Positions 1 to 6,245 of a DNA stretch of 6,245 nt are shown piece by piece. The notes beneath the pieces are model-generated. The model was not told where the DNA came from. It did no database searches and worked only from the letters and a program-made list of their open reading frames with translations. Every line of letters starts with the position of its first letter. Within the stretch, counting starts at the first letter, position 1. Where the stretch lies: contig CAMCSI010000083.1 of the NCBI GenBank assembly GCA_945877885.1, positions 1-6,245 of the forward strand, written 5' to 3'. This DNA comes from Chlamydia trachomatis. Lineage in GTDB: Bacteria > Chlamydiota > Chlamydiia > Chlamydiales > 2-12-FULL-49-11. The translations under genes were made by a program, and so were the position numbers.

Positions 1-105
1 CTTTGAAAGAAAATTTTTTTTTTGAAAAGAAAAATCTTCAATGGTTATTCCCTAATAATCTTTACCGTGCTAAACTATTTTTAACTATTTCATTAAAGGG
101 GCACT
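1..105. other. AT-rich leader before bioD, no assigned gene
   Basis: This stretch holds a run of ten T (14-23) and no gene I can name. On the plus strand one frame stops at 4-6 and another at 23-25, directly after the T run. The third frame stays open from base 3 to a TGA at 120-122, so it would overlap the bioD start by 17 bases. That open frame might be the tail of an upstream gene, for example another biotin gene, but its 39 codons show no motif I recognise. The T run could equally be the U-tract of a terminator whose stem lies outside the window. Confidence 0.4.
95..101 (+). promoter_or_regulatory. Ribosome binding site of bioD
   Basis: AAAGGGG lies four bases before the ATG at 106. It is a purine-rich Shine-Dalgarno-like sequence and supports that ATG as the start. 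No convincing promoter was found upstream. TTTACC at 61-66 is a loose -35-like match with no good -10 at the right distance. Confidence 0.65.
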
Positions 106-741
106 ATGATCGATTTTCCTGAAAAACTTTATGTAATTGGAACTGACTCTGGCGTTGGAAAGACATTAGTTTCTGCAATACTTACCCTTGGCCTTAAAGG
201 CTCTTATATAAAACCGATACAGTGCGGAGTAATCCCATGTACAGATACTGAATGGGTACATGACATTACTGGTTTGCATAAAGATCATTTTCTTAAAGAG
301 ATCTACCGATTTCCTGACTTTCATGACCCAAATACGCAGCATACCGATGTCAATATATCAAGACTCTTAGAAGAGAAACTGCCTAATATTTACGGTCATC
401 TGATTGTGGAAAGCACTGGCGGTGTGATGGTTCCGATTTACGGAGACTATTTCCAAGTAGATTACATTGCCGATTTACAAATCCCTACCCTCCTTGTGAT
501 CAACAATAAAAAAGGAGCGGTTAATCAGGCCATTTTATCCATTGATAAACTTAAGCAAAAGCATGTGCCCCTTTTCGGTATTGTATTAAATGGAGCTAAA
601 GATGAGATAAATAAGCAATCTATTTTGCAATACTGTAGCGTGCCCCATATCTTTGAGCTAGAGCCTATCGAACACATTACCAAATTCGCCCTTCAAGAAG
701 CCTTTAATAAAACTTTTAACCTTGAAGTAGCCCTTAAATAG
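106..741 (+). CDS. bioD: Dethiobiotin synthetase BioD
   Basis: This is the cytoplasmic enzyme that closes the ureido ring of dethiobiotin from 7,8-diaminopelargonate, CO2 and ATP, the step before biotin synthase. The P-loop GTDSGVGKT is at residues 12-20 with Lys19. The substrate/ATP lysine is Lys36 in IKPIQCG, Asp53 matches the conserved magnesium-binding Asp, and Glu102 is the conserved Glu of the switch segment. NNKKGAVNQAIL (133-144) and VLNG (160-163) match the later BioD segments around the nucleotide and subunit interface. At 211 residues it is slightly shorter than E. coli BioD (about 225). Two motifs deviate: Cys40 where Ser or Thr is usual, and ESTGG (102-106) where EGAGG is usual. 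No other biotin gene lies in the window. The last codon and the TAG stop fall inside a repeated 22-bp module, so the very C-terminus may have been reshaped by the repeat. Confidence 0.95.
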   Translation: MIDFPEKLYVIGTDSGVGKTLVSAILTLGLKGSYIKPIQCGVIPCTDTEWVHDITGLHKDHFLKEIYRFPDFHDPNTQHTDVNISRLLEEKLPNIYGHLIVESTGGVMVPIYGDYFQVDYIADLQIPTLLVINNKKGAVNQAILSIDKLKQKHVPLFGIVLNGAKDEINKQSILQYCSVPHIFELEPIEHITKFALQEAFNKTFNLEVALK

Positions 742-830
742 TTGATAAATTCGCCATTTTCTGTGCTCTCTAGGGGGCTTTGCCCCGGGTGGTAATCTAT
801 AGCAGTTTGACTTTCTATCTCTAAGATTTA
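734..830. repeat. Direct repeat copy 1 (about 97 bp), overlaps bioD 3' end
   Basis: This unit starts with the 22-bp module (734-755) that covers the last bioD codons and its stop. It continues through a short CTCTGTG-like part, a GC hairpin (774-786), and the tail ending CTCTAAGATTTA. The stretch 768-830 matches 1024-1085 with three substitutions and one extra G, counted by eye. It lacks one 9-base CTCTGTGTT-type unit present in copy 2. It is not protein-coding in any convincing way. I do not recognise the family. Confidence 0.85.
774..786. repeat. GC hairpin in repeat copy 1
   Basis: GGGGC-TTT-GCCCC is a perfect 5-bp stem with a 3-base loop, 32 bases after the bioD stop. It is followed by GGGTGGTAAT and not by a T run, so it is not a typical intrinsic terminator on the plus strand. 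It may still hinder read-through between the convergent genes. The same hairpin recurs in copy 2. Confidence 0.55.
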
Positions 831-928
831 GTTACCTTAGTAATTTAAATTAAACAATGGTCATTTCGGCATATTTTCTTCTGCACGAAATAAGTTAATA
901 ACATAGTTCACCACTCGCTCGCTTTGCT
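831..928. other. Spacer between repeat modules
   Basis: There is no gene here. The junction with copy 1 has a weak inverted repeat, CTAAG at 821-825 against CTTAG at 836-840. TAATTTAAATTA at 841-852 is a perfect 12-bp palindrome. Bases 907-928 contain CACTCGCTCGCTTTGCTCC, a G+C-richer stretch. It echoes the position, but not the orientation, of the GCTTTGCCCC core in copies 1 and 2. Confidence 0.5.
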
Positions 929-1031
929 CCCTAGAGATCACAGAGAACACAGAGAAAGACATTAGACTTATGTCTAAATTCCATTTGGTTCATAAATTTG
1001 CCTTTCTCTGTGTTCTCTGTGTTCTCTAGGG
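929..1031. repeat. Long inverted repeat: 30-bp arms, 43-bp loop
   Basis: The left arm 929-958 is the reverse complement of the right arm 1002-1031 except for one T-T mismatch (938 against 1022), giving 29 of 30 pairs. The arms are built from CTCTGTGTT-type 9-base units (AACACAGAG on the other strand). The loop holds a second perfect hairpin, TTAGAC-TTAT-GTCTAA (962-977). The right arm belongs to direct repeat copy 2, so the left arm is a partial copy in reverse orientation. RNA from either strand would fold into a strong stem, which could end or stabilise the convergent transcripts. There is no T run directly after the stem on either strand. Confidence 0.85.
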
Positions 1032-1085
1032 GCTTTGCCCCGGGTGGTAATACATAGCAGTTTGATTTTCTATCTCTAAGATTTA
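989..1085. repeat. Direct repeat copy 2 (about 97 bp)
   Basis: This is the same unit as 734-830 and in the same orientation. It begins with a 14-base piece of the flanking module (989-1002, one mismatch to 1105-1118). It then has tandem TTCTCTGTG units (1004-1027), the hairpin GGGGC-TTT-GCCCC (1029-1041), and the tail to ATTTA. A short reading frame on the minus strand (931-1131) crosses it. I treat that frame as a by-product of the low-complexity ACACAGAGA units, not as a gene. Confidence 0.85.
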
Positions 1086-1096
1086 AAAAAAACGCT

Positions 1097-1118
1097 TTAA
1101 ATAGTTGATAAATTTGCC
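1097..1118. repeat. 22-bp module over the 3' end of the exported-protein gene
   Basis: The sequence matches 734-755 at 21 of 22 positions; 1115 is T where 752 is C. On the minus strand it encodes the last residues ANLSTI and the TAA stop of the exported-protein gene. On the plus strand the other copy carries the TAG stop of bioD. A run of eight A (1085-1092) sits between this module and copy 2. On the minus strand that gives T8 after the gene, but without a strong stem before it. Confidence 0.8.
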
Positions 1119-2089
1119 ACTGATTGAACAAGAAAAGCTTGCATATTTAAAATAATTGATCTTGTTGATGAGGATAAATTAGGGTATGCGGCAAATTCTG
1201 CCCACTGCTTAGAGATAGCCTCTAATTGTGCTTTATATTGGTCAAAAAGTACCTTACGATTTGTCACTAGAATACTTTTCTCATAGATACTTGGGTCATA
1301 TAAATTATTATTTCCTATCAAATAAGAATCTATGATGGTGATATTTTGTGTTAAATAGTTCAGCTGCGTTTGTTGGATGTTAGATAAATTGGTGATCATC
1401 GCCGGAAAGGTTTGATTTCGATCTATGGCATTCATCTGAAAGAAAAAATACATCGAATAGATGCCAGGTAGCGCTTGATTTATAGCAGATAAATCGACGG
1501 TGATGGTAATTGTTTTATCAATCTCATGATTAGGTTTAATCGTTTTTATCCACACATTATCTGTAAGGCTACTTGAATAATAGACTCCTTGTGTAGAGAT
1601 CACCCAATTAGTATAACCCAAAACAGTTGAAAATAAGGTGACACCCCCAATATTGGGATTAACGGCCACATTATCGGTGGATTGAATAGCATAAAAACTA
1701 GGACTTGTCACATCTAAATTACATAGCCATGGGAAGGCGATTGCATATAAACTATATCCATTTAAAGAGTTTGGGTTGGGCTTTCCTTTCACTGTAAAGG
1801 TAATATCCCCAGTGGTTAATGTGGCAACCTCTTTTAGTGTATAGTGTTTTAGCACCTTTGGACAGTCAATATAAGCGGTTCCTGCCGCAAATAAGGAGGC
1901 ATTACTAGGGTAAAAAGGGGGCGGCTCCACTTGCAAAGTGACCGATCCATCATTATTTTTTAAAATAAAGAAATAAACAATTCTATTTGCATAGTTATCT
2001 AGCGTATTAAACCCCTGCGAAGGATTTTCTATTAATCTTACCTCTGCGCTCAAAAAGCTCAATAGGCAAAGGAAGAAAATGATTTTCAT
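1097..2089 (-). CDS. Secreted protein of unknown function, coupled to transketolase
   Basis: The protein has 330 residues and I do not recognise its family. The N-terminus looks like a Sec signal peptide: Lys2, a hydrophobic stretch at residues 3-13, and likely cleavage after Ser14-Ala15. Cys8 is not in a lipobox, so a lipoprotein is unlikely. The mature part (about 16-265) is rich in Asn, Thr, Ser and aromatic residues, as in beta-rich extracytoplasmic domains. It has two cysteines, Cys76 and Cys123, that could form a disulfide. Residues about 270-330 look mainly helical (KVLFDQYKAQLEAISKQWAEF). There is no further membrane segment. The start ATG overlaps the transketolase stop as ATGA (2086-2089). 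Only a weak AGGG lies two bases before the ATG, so translation probably depends on re-initiation after transketolase. Periplasmic or outer-membrane location is inference. The last six residues come from a repeated module. Confidence 0.8.
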   Translation of the reverse strand: MKIIFFLCLLSFLSAEVRLIENPSQGFNTLDNYANRIVYFFILKNNDGSVTLQVEPPPFYPSNASLFAAGTAYIDCPKVLKHYTLKEVATLTTGDITFTVKGKPNPNSLNGYSLYAIAFPWLCNLDVTSPSFYAIQSTDNVAVNPNIGGVTLFSTVLGYTNWVISTQGVYYSSSLTDNVWIKTIKPNHEIDKTITITVDLSAINQALPGIYSMYFFFQMNAIDRNQTFPAMITNLSNIQQTQLNYLTQNITIIDSYLIGNNNLYDPSIYEKSILVTNRKVLFDQYKAQLEAISKQWAEFAAYPNLSSSTRSIILNMQAFLVQSVANLSTI

Positions 2090-4122
2090 AACCCTAAAAC
2101 ACTATAAGCCTTAAATGCCACTACAATTTGCTCCATCACTTGATCGATAGTAAAGCCAAAATCCTGTTGTAGATCCTCTATTGGCTCAGATTTTCCAAAC
2201 GAATCGACACAAATATGTAGCCCATCCCTTCCTGTATAGCGCTCCCAACCAAAAGATACGCCCGCTTCAATACTTACAACCATACCACAATTTCTTCCAA
2301 GGACGCTCTCTTTATAGTGCTTATCTTGCTCTTGAAATAAATCCATGCAAGGCATGGAAACCACTTTAACATTTTTGGAAAATTTTTCTGAGGTAAGTCT
2401 TTGGTAGGCCTCCCTTGCTAAATAAAGCTCTGAGCCTGTGCCAATAATAGTTATGTCAATCGGTCTACTTTTATCTTCTTTGATAAGAATATAAGCACCC
2501 TTTCCTACTGTTTCATCAAAATCTCTTTTTGTTTCTTTAAGAGTAGGCAGCGGCTGTCTTGTAAAAATTAATGCCGAAGGTCCATTTGTCCTATTCATTG
2601 CTATCCACCAACTTCCTGCTGCTTCATGGGCATCTCCTGGTCTAAATACAAACAGCCCTGGCATAGCTCTTAACGAGGCAACATGTTCTACCGGTTGATG
2701 AGTAGGTCCATCTTCCCCTAAAAAAATCGAATCATGGGTAAAGACAAACAAAGTAGGATGTTTTGAAATCGCAGCTAAGCGAATTGCATTTCTCATATAG
2801 TCAGAAAAACATAAAAACGTACCAATAAAAGGTCTTAAATGAACCGTACAAAGGCCATTGGCAATTGCAGCCATTGCAAATTCTCGTACCCCATACTTAA
2901 TATTTCGTCCTGCAAAATGAGCTCTACTGATAATTCCATAATTTTCTAATTTTGTGCAGTCAGATCCTGACAAATCTGCCGAACCCCCAATTAAGGAAGG
3001 GACAAATTTAGCAATTTCAGATAAAGCCATAGAGGAGGCCTTTCTACCTGCAACTTTATCTTCAAACGATAAATTCTCAAGCGCTTTTTTCAATGCATGC
3101 GCAATAGGATGGTCTCTTAACCCCTTAATTTCTGCGGCAAGTTCCCGATAAGATTTCTGATAATTGTTAAACATATCTTCAAAATGGATCTTTTTCTTTT
3201 TCATCAACTCTTTTCGTTCATTGAAAAACTCTTTAACAGCGGCGGGAACAAAAAATTTCTCCTCAGAGATCCCAAGAGAGCGTTTTGTGGCAAGCACCTC
3301 CTCTTCACCAAGAGGGGCTCCATGAACATGATGGGTTCCAGCTTTATGTGGTGAGCCAAATCCAATCACCGTATTACATACAACAAGAAGTGGTTTTTCC
3401 TGCGTTCCTCTTATGCGCATTAGCGCATCATAGACTTGCTCTACTGAATTACCATTTTCTATTTCCACCACATCAAAACCATAAGATTTATACCGCATAA
3501 CCACATCATCGCTACAAGAGTCAGAAAATGCCCCATCTAAGGTGATATGATTGCGATCATAAAGAAGGATTAAATTATTCAAGCAAAGGTGTCCTGCAAA
3601 AGATGAGGCCTCATGAGAGATCCCTTCCATTAAACAACCATCGCCTGCTAAAACAACCACTTTGTTCTCAAAGATGGGAAATCCATCTTTATTGTAAGTT
3701 TCGGCTAAAATTTTCATCCCTAAAGCAATACCGACAGCATTTGCTATCCCCTGACCTAAAGGACCTGTTGTAACCTCTACCCCCTCAGTATCAAGCTTTT
3801 CAGGATGTCCTGGGGTCTTAGAATCTTTTTGTCTAAATTTTTTTAGATCATCGATCGAAAGATTATAACCAGCCAGGTGCAAGGCCGAATATAAAAACAT
3901 AGAACCATGTCCTGCAGATAGAACAAAATGATCACGCCAAATTGCCTCTTCATCCGATGGATCATAATTTAAAAAAGCGCCCCATAGCACCGCACCAATG
4001 TCCGCACAACCAAGTGGGAGACCTGGATGGCCAGAGTTTGCTTTTTGCACTCCGTCTATGGAAAGGCCTCGTATCGTATTTGCCACTTCTTTGAATAGTT
4101 TCTTTTGATACTCATTTAACAT
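2086..4122 (-). CDS. tkt: Transketolase
   Basis: This thiamine-diphosphate enzyme moves two-carbon units between sugar phosphates in the non-oxidative pentose phosphate pathway. Its 678 residues match the usual length (E. coli TktA 663). The pyrophosphate-binding domain has SGHPG (His32), GHGS (His72), His106 in TPGHPE, GPLGQG (120-125), the thiamine/Mg motif GDG (160-162) continuing to Asp189-Arg-Asn191, and GTHHVHGAPLG with His267. The pyrimidine domain has GGSADLSGS (379-387), catalytic Glu414 in VREFAMAA, GEDGPTHQP with Asp471 and His475, and Arg522 in TRQPLP. All catalytic positions are intact. The C-terminal domain runs from about residue 545. The start is supported by AAGGCGG seven bases upstream on the minus strand (4130-4136). 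It is followed by the overlapping exported-protein gene and faces alaS across a short gap. Chlamydia also has a transketolase gene beside alaS, by my recollection. Confidence 0.98.
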   Translation of the reverse strand: MLNEYQKKLFKEVANTIRGLSIDGVQKANSGHPGLPLGCADIGAVLWGAFLNYDPSDEEAIWRDHFVLSAGHGSMFLYSALHLAGYNLSIDDLKKFRQKDSKTPGHPEKLDTEGVEVTTGPLGQGIANAVGIALGMKILAETYNKDGFPIFENKVVVLAGDGCLMEGISHEASSFAGHLCLNNLILLYDRNHITLDGAFSDSCSDDVVMRYKSYGFDVVEIENGNSVEQVYDALMRIRGTQEKPLLVVCNTVIGFGSPHKAGTHHVHGAPLGEEEVLATKRSLGISEEKFFVPAAVKEFFNERKELMKKKKIHFEDMFNNYQKSYRELAAEIKGLRDHPIAHALKKALENLSFEDKVAGRKASSMALSEIAKFVPSLIGGSADLSGSDCTKLENYGIISRAHFAGRNIKYGVREFAMAAIANGLCTVHLRPFIGTFLCFSDYMRNAIRLAAISKHPTLFVFTHDSIFLGEDGPTHQPVEHVASLRAMPGLFVFRPGDAHEAAGSWWIAMNRTNGPSALIFTRQPLPTLKETKRDFDETVGKGAYILIKEDKSRPIDITIIGTGSELYLAREAYQRLTSEKFSKNVKVVSMPCMDLFQEQDKHYKESVLGRNCGMVVSIEAGVSFGWERYTGRDGLHICVDSFGKSEPIEDLQQDFGFTIDQVMEQIVVAFKAYSVLGL

Positions 4123-4199
4123 GATTTTTCCGCCTTTTCTTGCTTTTGAAGGAATTTTATAGTACTATGTATTCTATTTAAAACATGGAAAAAATTCTA
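4123..4199. promoter_or_regulatory. Divergent promoter region between tkt and alaS
   Basis: These 77 bases must serve two genes that start in opposite directions, unless alaS or tkt is read from further away. On the plus strand TTGAAG (4146-4151) and TATTCT (4170-4175), 18 bases apart, make a plausible main-sigma promoter giving an alaS leader of about 18 bases. On the minus strand TATAAA (complement of 4156-4161) is a possible -10 for tkt, with only a poor -35 near 4179-4184. The two candidates overlap, so the polymerases would compete. These are motif matches by eye only. Confidence 0.35.
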
Positions 4200-6245
4200 A
4201 TGAAAACACAAGAAATTAAAAAAAAGTTTCAAAAGGCTTTTGAAAGCAAGGGCCATATTGCTTATCCATCCTCCTCTGTCATACCTTTTAATGACCCCAC
4301 TCTTTTATTTGTAAATGCTGGAATGAATCAGTTTAAAGATTATTTTTTAGGAGAAAAAACAGCGCCACATAAAAAAATTACCACCGCGCAAAAATGTATT
4401 CGTGTGGGGGGTAAACATAACGATCTTGATAATGTTGGACATACAACACGTCACCTTACGTTTTTTGAAATGCTTGGAAATTTTTCTTTTGGGGATTATT
4501 TCAAAAAAGAGGCGATCGCAATGGCTTTTGATGTCACTTGTGAGATTCTTGGGGTCGATCCAAAGAACGTTTTTGTCTCCGTTTACAAAGAAGATTTAGA
4601 ATCTTTTGAAATTTGGAAACAGTACCTTCCTGAAAAGCAAATTTGTTTTATGGGAAAAGCAGATAATTTTTGGTCCATGGGAGATACTGGTCCATGCGGG
4701 CCATGCTCAGAATTATATTTTGACCGTGGAGACAGCTTTGGTGATTACAAAAGTCCAGCCCATGATCCAAATGGTCACCGTTTTATTGAGTTTTGGAATC
4801 TTGTATTTATGGAATTTAATTCTAGTAAAGATGGCTCGATGACAAAACTGCCCTCTCCATGTATAGACACAGGCCTTGGCCTTGAAAGAATGGCTGCCCT
4901 TTTAGGGGGAAAAGAAAGTGTTTTTGAAACAAATATTTTTGTCTCTATTATTGATAAACTCTCCTCTATGACAACTATCCCCTATATTGCAAATAAAGCT
5001 GCCTACCATGTTATTGCAGATCATTTACGCTCTTTAAGTTTTGCAATCGCAGATGGTGCTGTTCCTTCAAATGTAGAACGTGGCTATATTTTAAGAAAAA
5101 TTTTACGAAGAGCTATCCGCTATGCAAGACAGCTTAATATTAACAAGCCATTTTTAGCAGATCTTTTCCCTACTTTGCTCCATGAAATGGGAGAGGATTA
5201 TGAAGAGTTAAAAAACTCTGAATCTCGCATCAAAGAACTGCTTACTCAGGAAGAGGAAAATTTCCAAAAAACTCTTTCTCGCGGCGGAAATATCCTTTAT
5301 TCCATCATCGAAGAGTCTAAAAAATCTGAGCTAAAAGAAATTAGTGGCAAAGATGCCTTTATCTTGAAGGATACCTATGGCTTCCCAGTGGAGGAAATTT
5401 GCCTTCTTGCAAAAGATCATCATCTTGGGGTAAATCTTGATACCTTTAAAATCTTAGAAGAAGAGGCTAAAGAAAAGTCAAAAAAAGCGCATAAAACTCA
5501 CTCTCAGGAAGTAAGGAGTCAAATTTTTCCTGAATTTGTGGAAAAGCATGGCTCTACTTTATTTCTACGTGATCAATTAACTCACCATGCAGCAACAATT
5601 ACTGGTATTTTACATAATGGTGAATTTGTAAATACTATTGAAGCTGGGGCAAGAGCCTCCATTATTTTAAATAAGACCCCATTTTACGCAGAGATGGGTG
5701 GTCAACGTGGCGATTTAGGCAGCTTAACTCATGGTAAAGCCCATTTTCATGTAGAGGATTGTAAATCTCCTTATCCAGGAGTGTTCTTGCATGAGGGCCT
5801 TTTAAAAGAAGGGGTATTAGTCGTCGGTGAGCCCGTAAATGCTGAAGTGGAAATCTATACTCGTGTTCATACTGAAAAAAATCATACAGCAACACACATG
5901 CTCCATTATGCCCTAGAAAAAGTGTTAGGATCCCACGTTACACAAGCTGGATCTTATGTATCAGAAACAGGATTGCGACTTGATTTTACCCATCATAAAA
6001 AGGTGGAGGATGCTGAAATCGAAAAGATTGAAACTCTGATCAATGATGCGATCTTTAAAGGATATAACATCACTATCAAAGAGATGAGCTATGAAGATGT
6101 TAAAAAGCACAAAGATATTAAACAGCTATTTGGTGAAAAGTATAGCGATACAGTGACAATGGTATCGGTAGGAGATTTCTCTAAAGAGCTTTGCGGCGGA
6201 ACTCATATTAAAAACACTTCGGAAATCGGACTATTTAAGATTATA
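4200..6245 (+). CDS. alaS: Alanyl-tRNA synthetase (3' end outside window)
   Basis: AlaRS charges tRNA(Ala) in the cytoplasm and hydrolyses mischarged Ser- and Gly-tRNA(Ala). The first 682 residues are present. The usual length is about 870-880, so the end of the editing region and the C-terminal C-Ala domain lie beyond the window. The class II catalytic core shows NAGMNQFK (39-46), Arg68 in the ATP-binding CIRVGGKHND, GNFSFGDYFK (93-102), TGPCGPCSE (163-171) and motif 3 GLGLERM (225-231). LKDTYGFP (389-396) lies in the middle region. The editing domain has FYAEMGGQ (495-502) and both halves of the zinc site, His562/His566 in HTATH and Cys665/His669 in CGGTH. I chose the ATG at 4200 because GGAA (4187-4190) lies nine bases upstream. 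An in-frame ATG at 4185 would add MEKIL but has no ribosome site. The frame is intact to the window edge. Confidence 0.98.
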   Translation, partial: MKTQEIKKKFQKAFESKGHIAYPSSSVIPFNDPTLLFVNAGMNQFKDYFLGEKTAPHKKITTAQKCIRVGGKHNDLDNVGHTTRHLTFFEMLGNFSFGDYFKKEAIAMAFDVTCEILGVDPKNVFVSVYKEDLESFEIWKQYLPEKQICFMGKADNFWSMGDTGPCGPCSELYFDRGDSFGDYKSPAHDPNGHRFIEFWNLVFMEFNSSKDGSMTKLPSPCIDTGLGLERMAALLGGKESVFETNIFVSIIDKLSSMTTIPYIANKAAYHVIADHLRSLSFAIADGAVPSNVERGYILRKILRRAIRYARQLNINKPFLADLFPTLLHEMGEDYEELKNSESRIKELLTQEEENFQKTLSRGGNILYSIIEESKKSELKEISGKDAFILKDTYGFPVEEICLLAKDHHLGVNLDTFKILEEEAKEKSKKAHKTHSQEVRSQIFPEFVEKHGSTLFLRDQLTHHAATITGILHNGEFVNTIEAGARASIILNKTPFYAEMGGQRGDLGSLTHGKAHFHVEDCKSPYPGVFLHEGLLKEGVLVVGEPVNAEVEIYTRVHTEKNHTATHMLHYALEKVLGSHVTQAGSYVSETGLRLDFTHHKKVEDAEIEKIETLINDAIFKGYNITIKEMSYEDVKKHKDIKQLFGEKYSDTVTMVSVGDFSKELCGGTHIKNTSEIGLFKII

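Noticed and set aside
774..796. The GC hairpin after bioD as an intrinsic terminator
   Set aside because: The stem is only 5 bp and is followed by GGGTGGTAAT, not by a T run. It is kept as a hairpin only.
929..1031. CRISPR array or tRNA gene in the repeat region
   Set aside because: The 9-base units are tandem and have no spacers of uniform length. There is no cloverleaf or CCA-type acceptor pattern.
931..1131. A 66-codon minus-strand frame through the repeat region, reading LPPGAKPLENTENTEKG
   Set aside because: It is made of the repeat's hairpin and ACACAGAGA units, overlaps the real 3' end of the exported-protein gene, and lacks a convincing ribosome site. The low-complexity TEN/TEK pattern is what such DNA repeats give when translated.
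2181..3500. Three plus-strand frames of 62-71 codons within this span
   Set aside because: They lie antisense to transketolase, whose motifs are intact throughout. They have no family features or ribosome sites.
4402..4842. Two plus-strand frames of 65 and 78 codons
   Set aside because: They are out-of-frame shadows of the alaS catalytic domain, which is continuous and carries all class II motifs.
5662..5895. A 77-codon minus-strand frame
   Set aside because: It is antisense to the AlaRS editing domain and has no recognisable features.

Overview
The window reads as chromosomal DNA from a member of the Chlamydiota, most likely a chlamydia-like (environmental) lineage. The DNA is AT-rich, the alanyl-tRNA synthetase closely resembles chlamydial AlaRS as I remember it, and an alaS/transketolase neighbour pair is also found in Chlamydia (from memory, not searched here). 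No phage, plasmid, CRISPR or classical transposase genes were found.

Layout from left to right. Bases 1-105 are an AT-rich leader with a run of ten T and a reading frame that stays open into the next gene. bioD (106-741, +) encodes dethiobiotin synthetase. Bases 742-1096 form a non-coding, repeat-built region between two convergent transcription units. It holds two direct copies of a repeat of about 97 bp (734-830 and 989-1085), an inverted partial copy that pairs with the second (929-958 with 1002-1031), GC-rich hairpins, and short flanking modules. Then come an unrecognised exported protein (1097-2089, -) and transketolase (2086-4122, -), which form a two-gene unit with a 4-base ATGA overlap. 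A 77-bp gap separates transketolase from the divergent alaS (4200 onward, +), which is cut by the window end after 682 residues.

Functionally this is mostly housekeeping: the last-but-one step of biotin synthesis, the non-oxidative pentose phosphate pathway, and tRNA(Ala) charging. The unknown Sec-type exported protein is coupled to transketolase by position only, so no shared pathway is implied. The most unusual part is the convergent intergenic region. A 22-bp module lies over the 3' end of both convergent genes in the same orientation and supplies a stop codon to each of them on opposite strands, next to a 30-bp-arm inverted repeat. This looks like a small dispersed repeat family that has shaped gene ends. 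Calling it a mobile element would be inference.
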